Positions 6,811 to 14,500 of a stretch of DNA of 15,142 bases are shown in pieces (within the stretch, counting starts at the first letter, position 1; each line of letters starts with the position of its first letter). The stretch is from an uncultured Prevotella sp. Lineage in GTDB: Bacteria; Bacteroidota; Bacteroidia; Bacteroidales; Bacteroidaceae. The notes below the pieces were generated by a model, which saw nothing but the letters and a program-made list of their open reading frames with translations, searched no databases and was not told the DNA's origin. A program made the position numbers and the translations under genes. The stretch is taken from contig CABSIA010000068.1 in the NCBI GenBank assembly GCA_902477645.1, positions 1 to 15,142 of the forward strand, in the 5' to 3' direction.

Positions 6811-8265
6811 CTATTTTCCCGACACGAGCACTCTTGCGCTGGAATTCGAATATATTGCCGGAACAGTGAAGCTTACGCCATTGTACGAGAGTGTCTGGCC
6901 CCCTTTCACATTCACTCCGCTATACGAATAATATTGTTGTGTGTTGGATGTCGGTTTGCTGTTCTTTGAACCAATTCCCATTATGGTACCGCCGCTGATG
7001 GTAAAGAAATAGTCGGTTTTGAACGCTGCCCCAGAGTCGTTGGATGCGGCCACGAAAATGCGGCCTCCCTTAAGATTGATATCGGCATCGCTCTTCACTC
7101 CGTGAGGCTTGGAGTCTTCTATTCCATATACCCACACGTCACCTGTAGTAGTTACAGAAATCTCACCGCCTGCAAGCTCAACGTTGCCAGTGGCATTAAT
7201 GCCCTTTCCGCCGGCACCGGTGCTTACCAAGGTCAGTTTGCCCGAAGTCATATCTAACTTTCCCCCGGTTTTAAGAGCAGCAGAGCTGGAAATGTCGTTT
7301 TCAAGAGCATCGAAGACAGCATTGCCCGAAGTTGTAACATTTGCCGTTATGCCAGATACAACGATTGTGCTGTCAGCCTTTATGCCTTTCACGGCATCGC
7401 CGGTAACGGTGATATCGATGTTGCCCCCCTCAAGGAATGCGAAGCCATTGTCAGGATATTGGTCTTTAGTGCCTTTATTAACGCCTTTAAATCCGACATC
7501 TATGCCGTCGCCCTTAGAATTTATCACCAAAGAGCCGCCGGTCTGCTTAAAATATTCGCTGATATGAAGTCCGTCGCCAACAGCTGTCACATTTATGTTT
7601 CCACTCTCAACGACAAGATGCTCATCGCCAGTTATGCCATGCTTTGCATTTCCTGTCACGTTAAGCCTTCCCGAGCCTATGAACTTTGCGTGTCCGTTAA
7701 CAAACAAACAGGCATTGTTCATTTTTCCTGCGCCGTCGGCAAGAGTATTCTGCCCATTCAGCTCAATTGTTATGAGCTTACCGTCCTGAATGTTTATTGC
7801 TGCGCTGTCTGCATTTGTCAGTGTAAGATTGTCGAGTTTGAACGAGGCGGCATAACTGCCGTCCATATAGAACGAGCCGTCAGCCGATGTTCCGCTCAGA
7901 GTATATTCCACCTGCTGCTGAAGCTCAGGCGCGGCAACTATGCATACATCTGCGCCGATAACTCTGACAGTCAGATATTTTGCTATATTTCCTGCAACTG
8001 TAACATTTGCCGAATTTCCGCTATATGTGACAGATACCGTATTGTCGGCAACGCCATCTGTTGTGACCTCCATTGTTGTGGCATTATCAAGCTGATACCG
8101 CCTGCCCTCAATAGTCAGCGAATTTCCCGTATATGTCATATTGCCGGTGTTTGCTGACGAATGTACAAATGTCACCTCACCTTGTGTAAGTCTCAGGCTC
8201 TGTGCCGAAACCGACAATGCGGGGAAAAAGATAAGGACCGAGAGTAAAATATTCCGTGGTTTCAT
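6811..8265 (-). CDS. Secreted carbohydrate-binding domain protein (DUF4353 / Cthe_2159 family)
   Basis: A 484-aa exported protein with signal peptide MKPRNILLSVLIFFPALSVSA. From about residue 130 it shows the repeating short strands of a parallel beta-helix, with turns such as DNLTLTNADSAAINIQDG, KHGITGDEHLVVESG, NVTAVGDGLHI, NSKGDGIDVGFKG and AVKGIKADSTIVVSG. These G-D-G-[IL] and A-[VI]-K-G turns are characteristic of the DUF4353 family, whose founder Cthe_2159 binds cellulose and pectin-type polymers and calcium. The N-terminal 110 residues are a separate region (LRLTQGEVTFVHSS...). The start is 8 bp after the stop of the small secreted protein upstream, so they form one operon. It ends with TAG at 6811-6813. 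Binding target and surface location are not determinable here. Confidence 0.8.
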   Translation of the reverse strand: MKPRNILLSVLIFFPALSVSAQSLRLTQGEVTFVHSSANTGNMTYTGNSLTIEGRRYQLDNATTMEVTTDGVADNTVSVTYSGNSANVTVAGNIAKYLTVRVIGADVCIVAAPELQQQVEYTLSGTSADGSFYMDGSYAASFKLDNLTLTNADSAAINIQDGKLITIELNGQNTLADGAGKMNNACLFVNGHAKFIGSGRLNVTGNAKHGITGDEHLVVESGNINVTAVGDGLHISEYFKQTGGSLVINSKGDGIDVGFKGVNKGTKDQYPDNGFAFLEGGNIDITVTGDAVKGIKADSTIVVSGITANVTTSGNAVFDALENDISSSAALKTGGKLDMTSGKLTLVSTGAGGKGINATGNVELAGGEISVTTTGDVWVYGIEDSKPHGVKSDADINLKGGRIFVAASNDSGAAFKTDYFFTISGGTIMGIGSKNSKPTSNTQQYYSYSGVNVKGGQTLSYNGVSFTVPAIYSNSSARVLVSGK

Positions 8266-8273
8266 AAGTATTT

Positions 8274-8669
8274 CTATTTAACAGCCATTTTATATGTCTT
8301 ATCGCTTGCCTTCACCACATAAACGCCCTTATCAAGAGCCTTCTGTGCCGAGGCCGCATTCTGATATTCGCCGATTTTCACACCCGACAGGTTATAAACC
8401 GTAACAGCCTTACTGTCACTCATTACATTGTCTGCTATCCCGGATGTCTCCGTAAAAAGCATTTTACTGAGGTCTGCCAAAGCAAATGTCATGGTGCCCT
8501 CGCCATTGGCAGCGACAAGATTACCATCAGCTATTCGCATTTTTAGTCCGTTTACAGACATAGACACCTGTTTGCCGTCTGTATTCTCAAAAGTAAGATA
8601 ACCGTATGTGCCAGCATTTGCTGTCAACGCAGTGGCAAGCAAAGCCAACGAGATATATAAATGTTTCAT
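8274..8669 (-). CDS. Small secreted protein with T9SS-type C-terminal domain
   Basis: A 131-aa protein with signal peptide MKHLYISLALLATALTANA. The C-terminal ~45 residues (VTVYNLSGVKIGEYQNAA, then KGVYVVKASDKTYKMAVK) follow the pattern of type A sorting domains in Bacteroidota: Y-N/D-L-x-G, then a L-D-K-G-V-Y-[VI]-V-K strand, then K-x-x-V-K at the end. This suggests delivery through type IX secretion or a related surface-sorting route, although such short proteins in Prevotella are often of unknown role. The middle part has no recognisable domain. It is the first gene of the operon with the DUF4353 protein and has a good promoter just upstream. Confidence 0.7.
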   Translation of the reverse strand: MKHLYISLALLATALTANAGTYGYLTFENTDGKQVSMSVNGLKMRIADGNLVAANGEGTMTFALADLSKMLFTETSGIADNVMSDSKAVTVYNLSGVKIGEYQNAASAQKALDKGVYVVKASDKTYKMAVK

Positions 8670-8690
8670 ACAGATAAGTTTTTATTTTTG

Positions 8691-8720
8691 CAAAGGTAAT
8701 AAAAACATCTGTAAATCAAA
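8691..8720 (-). promoter_or_regulatory. Bacteroidota promoter for the small secreted protein / DUF4353 operon
   Basis: On the minus strand a -33 TTTG (8717-8720) is followed after 18 bp by a -7 TACCTTTG (8691-8698), the canonical arrangement of the Bacteroidota primary sigma factor. It lies 22 bp upstream of ATG 8669. This is the best-formed promoter in the window. Confidence 0.75.
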
Positions 8721-8824
8721 AATATATGATGCGAAATAACCTTAACAGAAAGAATAAGAACAAAAAACACCTCTCATATATCATCATAAATGAGGATTGA
8801 AAACGTAATTTGAAATATTATGTG

Positions 8825-8832
8825 TATCTTTG
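8825..8832 (+). promoter_or_regulatory. -7 promoter box of the restriction operon; fixes the start of the first gene
   Basis: TATCTTTG matches TAnnTTTG. It sits inside the first codons of the longest open frame, which begins at 8820. A transcript from here cannot carry that upstream ATG, so the next one (8883) must be used, with a leader of about 45 nt. The -33 element is not clear. Confidence 0.6.
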
Positions 8833-8882
8833 CAAGGCAAACGAAATCTCTTATCAAGAGATTTTCACAAACCAGATATAAA

Positions 8883-9869
8883 ATGCCTGTTGAAGTTGAT
8901 ATATTGGAAGACAGAATCTTCCGGCTTTCGCCCGAATTGTTGAATATCCTGCTCAAAGACCATACAACGAGCAAGGAGGATATTCAGCGCAATATCTTTT
9001 GGGCGACATCTGACTATGAGCATCTCGGCAAGGGATATGAATACAAGTCGCCTATTCTGCCGGAACTTATTACAGGAAAGAACGGGCACGTTATCATGCC
9101 GCGTGTATTGAAAAGACGGGAATTGCAGCGTGGCCGCAGCCGCGAAAAAGCAGAGGTGTTCACACCTTCTTGGGTTTGCAATCTTCAGAGCAATGCGGTG
9201 GATAACTCATGGTTCGGGCGTGAGGACGTGTTCAATCATGAGAACGACGACCATACATGGACAACCAACACCAAAAAGATTGCCTTTCCCGAAGGCAAGA
9301 CATGGCACGATTATGTACGTAGCACAATACTTGAGATAACATGCGGCGAGGCTCCGTATCTTGTCAGCCGATATGATACAACAACGGGGCAACCCATCGC
9401 ATTGGAAAACCGCATAGGACTTCTTGACCGCAAGTTGCGCATTGTGAATGAGAACACCGAGACCTCAGGCGACTGGCTGAAATGGGCACAAGTGGCATTC
9501 CAAAACACATACGGATATGAGTGGCAGGGTGACAACCTGCTTATAGCCCGTGAGAATCTGTTAATGACATTCATCGAGTACTATCAGGCAAGATTCAACC
9601 GTGCCCCCCAATTAAAGACACTATTATACATTGCCGACATAATCTCATGGAATCTTTGGCAGATGGACGGTCTGAAGTGCGTTGTTCCTGACAGCTGCGG
9701 CATGAAGCCTTCGGCGCAGCAGTCATTGTTCGATGAGCCGGAATTGATTCCGTGTGAAGGGTGCAAGACCGGCAATATGCACACGCACAACGGCATTTAT
9801 TGCAAAATTAAGGACTGGCAAAAAAATGAAGTGCTGACCTTCGTGTCATTATTGAAAGAAAGGAAATAA
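8883..9869 (+). CDS. Methyltransferase-like restriction-modification subunit lacking the NPPY motif
   Basis: A 328-aa protein. It has pieces of the Rossmann methyltransferase pattern: EVFTPSWVC (91-99), like the [EF]-x-T-P segment that precedes motif I in N6-adenine methyltransferases; LEITCGEAPYL (150-160), in the place of motif I; and YGYEWQGDNLLIARENLL (210-227), in the place of motif II. The helix IADIISWNLWQMDGLK follows, but no NPPY catalytic motif is present, so it is probably not an active methylase alone. The C-terminus has C291, C294, H300, H302 and C307 in a zinc-ribbon-like spacing. The ATG at 8883 is chosen because a promoter box overlaps the longer frame. Homologs are usually annotated 'restriction endonuclease subunit M'. 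It leads the operon with the helicase-methyltransferase fusion and probably acts with it. The exact role is inference. Confidence 0.7.
   Translation: MPVEVDILEDRIFRLSPELLNILLKDHTTSKEDIQRNIFWATSDYEHLGKGYEYKSPILPELITGKNGHVIMPRVLKRRELQRGRSREKAEVFTPSWVCNLQSNAVDNSWFGREDVFNHENDDHTWTTNTKKIAFPEGKTWHDYVRSTILEITCGEAPYLVSRYDTTTGQPIALENRIGLLDRKLRIVNENTETSGDWLKWAQVAFQNTYGYEWQGDNLLIARENLLMTFIEYYQARFNRAPQLKTLLYIADIISWNLWQMDGLKCVVPDSCGMKPSAQQSLFDEPELIPCEGCKTGNMHTHNGIYCKIKDWQKNEVLTFVSLLKERK
9762..9862 (+). repeat. Left copy of a 101-bp perfect direct repeat (native gene end)
   Basis: This block is identical base for base to 10826-10926, offset 1064 bp. It encodes the C-terminal CKTGNMHTHNGIY... segment of the 328-aa protein. 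Similarity continues imperfectly on both sides (last seven bases 5/7, upstream about 20 bp diverged). Confidence 0.95.
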
Positions 9870-9873
9870 AAAA

Positions 9874-10101
9874 ATGAACAAAAACTTGACAAACAACAAA
9901 ATAGAATACATCGTGATGTTCATATCAGAATTTTCCAAGAAACATCACCTCACAGGACGGCAAGCATATTGCTATCTGAAGGAATTTGGAGGTGTTGAAT
10001 TATTAGATAAATTCTATGACGTAATGCATACACAAAGTTTTGAGAATATGGTGACTGATGTCACTGCTTTTTGCCACAAAAGAGGAGGAACATTGCTATG
10101 A
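9874..10101 (+). CDS. DUF3791 protein, probable antitoxin of the cassette
   Basis: A 75-aa protein starting NNKIEYIVMFISEFSKKHHLTGRQAYCYL and ending DVTAFCHKRGG. These are the usual marks of DUF3791: N-K-I-E-Y, F-[AS], a helix-turn containing the Q-A-[FY]-x-Y-L motif, and a C-terminal D-[LV]-T-x-x-C segment. DUF3791 genes are typically found directly before DUF3990 genes, and the pair is regarded as a likely toxin-antitoxin unit. The ATG is only 4 bp after the stop of the 328-aa protein gene. Its TGA overlaps the ATG of the next gene (ATGA). Function is inferred from the pairing; no activity can be read from the sequence. Confidence 0.75.
   Translation: MNKNLTNNKIEYIVMFISEFSKKHHLTGRQAYCYLKEFGGVELLDKFYDVMHTQSFENMVTDVTAFCHKRGGTLL
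10083..10088 (+). promoter_or_regulatory. Strong Shine-Dalgarno site that fixes the DUF3990 start
   Basis: AGGAGG lies 9 nt before ATG 10098. A full SD is unusual next to Bacteroidota genes, which generally lack one. It marks MKLYHGT as the true start, not the longer frame from 10071, and suggests the cassette has a different origin or needs high toxin translation coupled to its antitoxin. Confidence 0.65.
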
Positions 10102-10574
10102 AACTTTACCATGGTACTGTATATGATATAGAGAATATAGATTTGTCAAAATCAAACTCTGCAAAAGACTTTGGCAGAGGCTTCTACCTTTCTCCTGACA
10201 GGCAACAGGCTGAACGTTGGGCCATTTTTAAGTCTATGCAACATAACGGAACACCTAAAGTCTATGAATTTGATTTTGACGAATGTTTACTGAAAAACGG
10301 CGGATTATCCGTTAAGCAATTTGAAGAATATACGGAAGAGTGGGCAAGGTTTATCTTTGCCAACAGGAAAAATCTATCAGAACACAACATTCACGATTAT
10401 GACATAGTGATTGGCCCTATCGCAAACGACAAGGTAGGAATACAAATCCGTAATTATATAGAGGGAAACATTTCGTTTGATATATTTATTGAACGATTAA
10501 AATACATGAGAGGAATAACGTTTCAATATTTCTTTGGGACAGAAAAAGCAATTAAATATTTATCAAAGATATGA
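10098..10574 (+). CDS. DUF3990 protein, ADP-ribosyltransferase-like probable toxin
   Basis: A 158-aa protein with the DUF3990 signature: LYHGT (3-7), DFGRGFYLSPDRQQAERWA (24-42) and DYDIVIGPIANDKVG (100-114). The spacing of H-G-T, then G-x-G-F-Y-L/T-[ST] before an A-x-x-W-A helix, resembles the His and Tyr steps of the H-Y-E group of ADP-ribosyltransferases, so an NAD-dependent transferase fold is a reasonable inference; the third catalytic residue is not certain. The start at 10098 is set by AGGAGG and by ATGA overlap with the DUF3791 gene. Its stop overlaps the next start in the same way. It is the likely toxic component. It is AT-rich, unlike the core genes at the left of the window. Confidence 0.75.
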   Translation: MKLYHGTVYDIENIDLSKSNSAKDFGRGFYLSPDRQQAERWAIFKSMQHNGTPKVYEFDFDECLLKNGGLSVKQFEEYTEEWARFIFANRKNLSEHNIHDYDIVIGPIANDKVGIQIRNYIEGNISFDIFIERLKYMRGITFQYFFGTEKAIKYLSKI

Positions 10575-10777
10575 GTGATTTTCAATATATGGTGGAATGT
10601 ACCACACGCGATGTGATAAGTCTGCTTATCGAACTCAACGGTATGCAGATGGCAGAGGCATTGGACAAGATGTATAATTCGAGAACATACGAAAATCTCC
10701 ATAAAGAGGACACAGGACTATATATACAAAGTCCAGAATATGTGTATGAGGAATTGATGCACGAGATCTACAATTAA
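10571..10777 (+). CDS. Small protein, third member of the DUF3791/DUF3990 cassette
   Basis: A 68-aa acidic protein, MSDFQYMVECTTRDVISLLIEL..., ending GLYIQSPEYVYEELMHEI. The pattern of a short N-terminal helix, the Y-x-S-[RK]-T-Y-E-x-L-x-x-x-x-T-G-L-Y step and a Y-V-Y-[ED]-x-L tail is one I associate with small proteins accompanying DUF3791/DUF3990 genes. It could be a second antitoxin or regulator. The ATG overlaps the DUF3990 stop (ATGA), so all three are translationally coupled. It is followed by 15 bp and then the remnant of the duplicated gene end. Confidence 0.6.
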   Translation: MSDFQYMVECTTRDVISLLIELNGMQMAEALDKMYNSRTYENLHKEDTGLYIQSPEYVYEELMHEIYN

Positions 10778-10792
10778 AAAGTCTACAAATAA

Positions 10793-10933
10793 AGGCTTGC
10801 CCATGAAACTCCATCATGTGAGGGATGCAAGACCGGCAATATGCACACGCACAACGGCATTTATTGCAAAATTAAGGACTGGCAAAAAAATGAAGTGCTG
10901 ACCTTCGTGTCATTATTGAAAGAAAGAAGATAA
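10793..10933 (+). pseudogene. Remnant 3' end of a second methyltransferase-like subunit gene
   Basis: In the frame ending at TAA 10931-10933 it reads ...HETPSCEGCKTGN... and ends SLLKERR, homologous to the C-terminus of the 328-aa protein (ELIPCEGCKTGN..., SLLKERK). The 101-bp core is identical, but the residues before it differ, so the left part comes from a divergent allele. There is no start codon or upstream domain. It ends one base before the ATG of the helicase gene, which is probably the ancestral junction between the two restriction genes. Confidence 0.85.
10826..10926 (+). repeat. Right copy of the 101-bp perfect direct repeat
   Basis: Identical to 9762-9862. The two copies bracket the three-gene DUF3791/DUF3990 cassette, so recombination between them would excise 1064 bp and restore a two-gene operon. 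Confidence 0.95.
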
Positions 10934-10934
10934 C

Positions 10935-11504
10935 ATGACAGATATAAACACAAGAAAAGACACGACATTTCTTGACGGTATAATCACAGGAAGAGTTGAG
11001 CCCCATATCTATGCGTTTTCTACAGAGACTGTCCCCAACTACCTGAAGGTTGGAGACACAGCAAGGGGTGTGCTTGTACGTTTGGATGAGTGGAGAAGGA
11101 TATTCCCTAATCTCATAAAGCAGTACGAACATTCTGCACAAATAGACGAAGAGACTATCTTCCGTGATTATTCTGTTCATACTTTTCTGGAAAAAGAGAA
11201 GGGCAGAGAACGGCTACTGCCAAATACTTTCAGAGATTTACCTTACTATTCAAATGAGTTTTTCAAAGAGGCTACGACGGCAGATTTGAATGAGGCAATA
11301 TTGGATATTAACCAAAGTGCAATCGCAAAAGACGGGAAATACCAGTTCTATTCACCCGATAGACTGCCCCAGACATTTACCTATGAGCGAAAAGAAATAT
11401 TCGCACCGAGAGCAAACCAGCAACAAGTTATCAACAACTTTAAGACGGCAGTTGCGGCCGGGCGAACAAATCTATTGCTGTATGCGGTCATGCGGTCTCG
11501 TTAG
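10935..11504 (+). CDS. N-terminal fragment: GIY-YIG-like (T5orf172) nuclease domain
   Basis: A 189-aa frame from ATG 10935, one base after the stop of the duplicated gene end. PHIYAFSTETVPNYLKVGDTARGVLVRL (23-50) follows the GIY-YIG superfamily pattern of the T5orf172/MUG113 type: I-Y-x-F, then about 8 residues, L-K-[VI]-G-x-T, then x-x-x-x-x-R. After it comes a linker and the helicase Q-motif-like APRANQQQVINNF (157-169), then the strand before Walker A (TNLLLYAVM). As made, the fragment would be a small nuclease-like protein with no motor. The nuclease assignment is by motif only and could be wrong. Confidence 0.6.
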   Translation: MTDINTRKDTTFLDGIITGRVEPHIYAFSTETVPNYLKVGDTARGVLVRLDEWRRIFPNLIKQYEHSAQIDEETIFRDYSVHTFLEKEKGRERLLPNTFRDLPYYSNEFFKEATTADLNEAILDINQSAIAKDGKYQFYSPDRLPQTFTYERKEIFAPRANQQQVINNFKTAVAAGRTNLLLYAVMRSR

Positions 11505-11516
11505 CCATTCACAGCC

Positions 11517-14500
11517 ATGTGTTGCGCAAAAAAGATAGACGCAAATATTGTCGTTATCGTTTCTGCAAAAGCTGATGTAAAAGAGGAATGGAAAAAGACG
11601 GTTGAAAGCCATGTGGATTTTGCAGGATACAAGTTTTTGGATAGCGGAGTGTTGAATAGTAATGAAAACATCATTGCCGACACGTTGGCAACTGGTGATA
11701 AAGTTGCATTATTCTTGACACTACAGGATTTACAAGGTGAGAAAATAAAAGCTAAGCATAAAGAAGTTTTTGAGCATCAGATTGATTTACTCATTATTGA
11801 TGAGACACATTTCGGTGCCAGGGCTACCTCCTATGGAAAAGTATTGCAAGAGCAACGCTTCAAAAAGTCTGAAATAGCAAAAGAGCTGAAGAGTGTCGAT
11901 GGTTTTGAGACTTTGGACCAAGTTGAAGACGCTGTAAAGGCATTAGACACAAAAATCAGAATACATCTTTCAGGTACACCATACCGAATTCTGATGGGTG
12001 ATGAATTTCATAAAGAAGATATAATCGCCTTTGTTCAGTTTACGGATATTATCGATGCACAAAAACAGTGGGATGACGAACATCTGAATGATGACGAATG
12101 CAATGAATGGGATAATCCATATTATGGCTTCCCTCAGATGATTCGCTTCGCATTCAATCCCAATGAGTCAACAATAAAGAAGATGGAAGAATTGCGTAAA
12201 AGTGGTATTACATACGCACTTTCTGAGTTATTCCGTTCACATTCAATGACATCTAAGGCAGACGGCTGTCACCGACAGTTTATACATGAGGCAGAGGTAT
12301 TGGATTTGCTGGAGGTAATAGACGGAACAAAAGAAGATGAAAATCTGTTTGGATTTCTTGATTACGACAAAATCAAGGAAGGTAAAATGTGTCACCATCT
12401 TGTTGTAGTATTACCATTCCGCTCTTCTTGTGATGCCATGGCTACATTGATTAGTAGAGAACAAAAGCGATTCAAAAATCTTAGCGAATACGAAATAATC
12501 AATATCGCAGGCTTTGATGACATAAAGAAATATAAAAGTACAGATGACGTAAAACGGACTATCAAAGACTGTGAGGAAAAGGGACACAAGACATTGACAC
12601 TGACCGTTAACCGTATGCTTACAGGTACAACGGTTCCACAATGGGATACAATGATTTATCTTAAAGGAACAGCTTCGCCACAAGAATATGATCAGGCGAT
12701 ATTCCGTTTACAAAATCAGTACGTCACAACATTCAAGGACGAAAACGGCAATATCATAAAATATAACATGAAGCCACAAACACTGTTGGTGGACCTCGAC
12801 CCTAACCGCATGTTTCGTCTACAGGAAATGAAGTCACAGCTCTATAATGTCAATACGGAGGCTCAAGGCAATGTGCGGTTAAAAGAACGTATCGCAAAAG
12901 AACTGTCAATTTCGCCTATTATTGTGCTTAATAAGAACAAACTGCAGGAAGTGACTCCAACAAATATTACGGATGCCGTTCGCGAATATTCCCGTAACCG
13001 CAGTATTATGGATGACGCAACAGAGATTCCCGCAGACAGCATTCTGTTGGGCGATGCGGATATATTAAAGGTAATTCAGGAGATTGCTCCCATTGACGCA
13101 AAAAACGGTTTGCAGATTAAACCAACGGAGGGTGAGGAAGATAATTATGATAATCCTGATGATCCACCTGAGCAACAAAAAGATGATACAGAACAGGAGA
13201 ACAACAATAATCAGCAACCCGAACAGCCAAAAGAAGTTGAGGACGAAGATAAATTGGGGAAACGGTTAGCCGCCTATTATGCCCGTGTTCTCTTCTTTGC
13301 CTTTTTGACGGAATCTACCGTAAAGTCGTTGGAAGAGATTATTGTAGCTATTCATGCAACGGAAGGCAACAGGCGTATAGCGAAAAATCTTGGTCTTAAT
13401 ATCAATGTGTTGAGAGTAATTCAGCAAAAGAGCAATCCGTTTATTCTTCAGAAATTGGATTTCAAGATTGAGAACGTCAATGACCTAATACGTGATACGG
13501 CTCTTACTCCTATTGAACGTGTTGAGGTAGCTATGCGCAAGTTCGGGCGTTTGTCTGATTCGGAGATAGTTACCCCTGCAAAGGTTGCAGATGAGATGGT
13601 TGCGATGCTGCCATTCGAAGAATTGGACAACAACAAAGATGCAAAATTCCTCGACATTGCAGCTAAGCAGGGAGAGTTCTCCATAGCATTATACAAGAGA
13701 TTTGGTGAGAAAGTAAAAGAAAGATTATATGCAATCCCAACCTCAACATTGGCATACGAGTTTACCCGTACAATTTACACCTTGCTCTTAATGCCAGTTG
13801 AAAACATATTCTCCGATTTTACATCGTATGATTTAATCGGTAACAATAACGAAAAGATAATAAAGAAATTAAAAGACATGCAATTCAATACAATTATTGG
13901 TAATCCACCGTATCAAGAGACGAACATAGGAAATGGTAATGGTTCTGATCCTATATATCATTTGTTTATTGACGTGGCTAAAGATTTGTCTATGCGGGTT
14001 TCTCTTATCCATCCTGCAAGATTCTTATTCAATGCAGGTAAGACACCGAAAGAATGGAATACAAAGATGCTAAATGATTCACATTTTAAAATATCAAATT
14101 TTTGGATCGACAGCTCTTCTGTTTTCCCAGGAGTTGAAATAAACGGAGGAATAGTCTCTTCTATATGGAATAAATCTCTCTATTTTGGCAAAATTGGCTT
14201 CTTCTCTGCGTATGATGAAATTAAAACTATACTTGCAAAAGTGAAATTAAATAAAGATCTATCATTTGCAACAATTGTTGGGCCACGGGAATATTATCAT
14301 TTGACCGAAAACATTTACGAAGAAAATCCACAAGTCAATAATCGACAAAGCAAAGGACACAAATATAGCTTTGGGGCTAACATCTTCAAGATTTTCCCTG
14401 AACTATTTTTTGACCAGCAACCAAAAGATAAGGACGACTATATACTTGTCTACGGCAGGTCACAAAGTAAACGCTGCTATAAATGGATAAAAAGAAACTT

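Noticed and set aside
7459..8157. 232-codon plus-strand frame opposite the DUF4353 gene
   Set aside because: The composition (many Cys and Ile, no motif) is what the antisense of repetitive beta-helix coding produces.
8820..8882. Upstream ATG extending the 328-aa subunit by 21 residues
   Set aside because: The -7 box TATCTTTG (8825-8832) lies within it, so the transcript would start downstream of that ATG.
10071..10097. Upstream ATG for the DUF3990 gene (adds nine residues)
   Set aside because: The family opening is MKLYHG, and AGGAGG plus the ATGA overlap point to 10098.
9762..10926. Insertion sequence or integron carrying the cassette
   Set aside because: There is no transposase or integrase, no terminal inverted repeats and no attC-like site. 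The flanks are a duplicated gene end, which points to homologous recombination.
11502..11504. TAG read as an amino acid (recoded amber) in the helicase
   Set aside because: TAG ends two other genes here at normal family length (6811-6813 and 8274-8276), and the flanking residues S-R and P do not restore Walker A.
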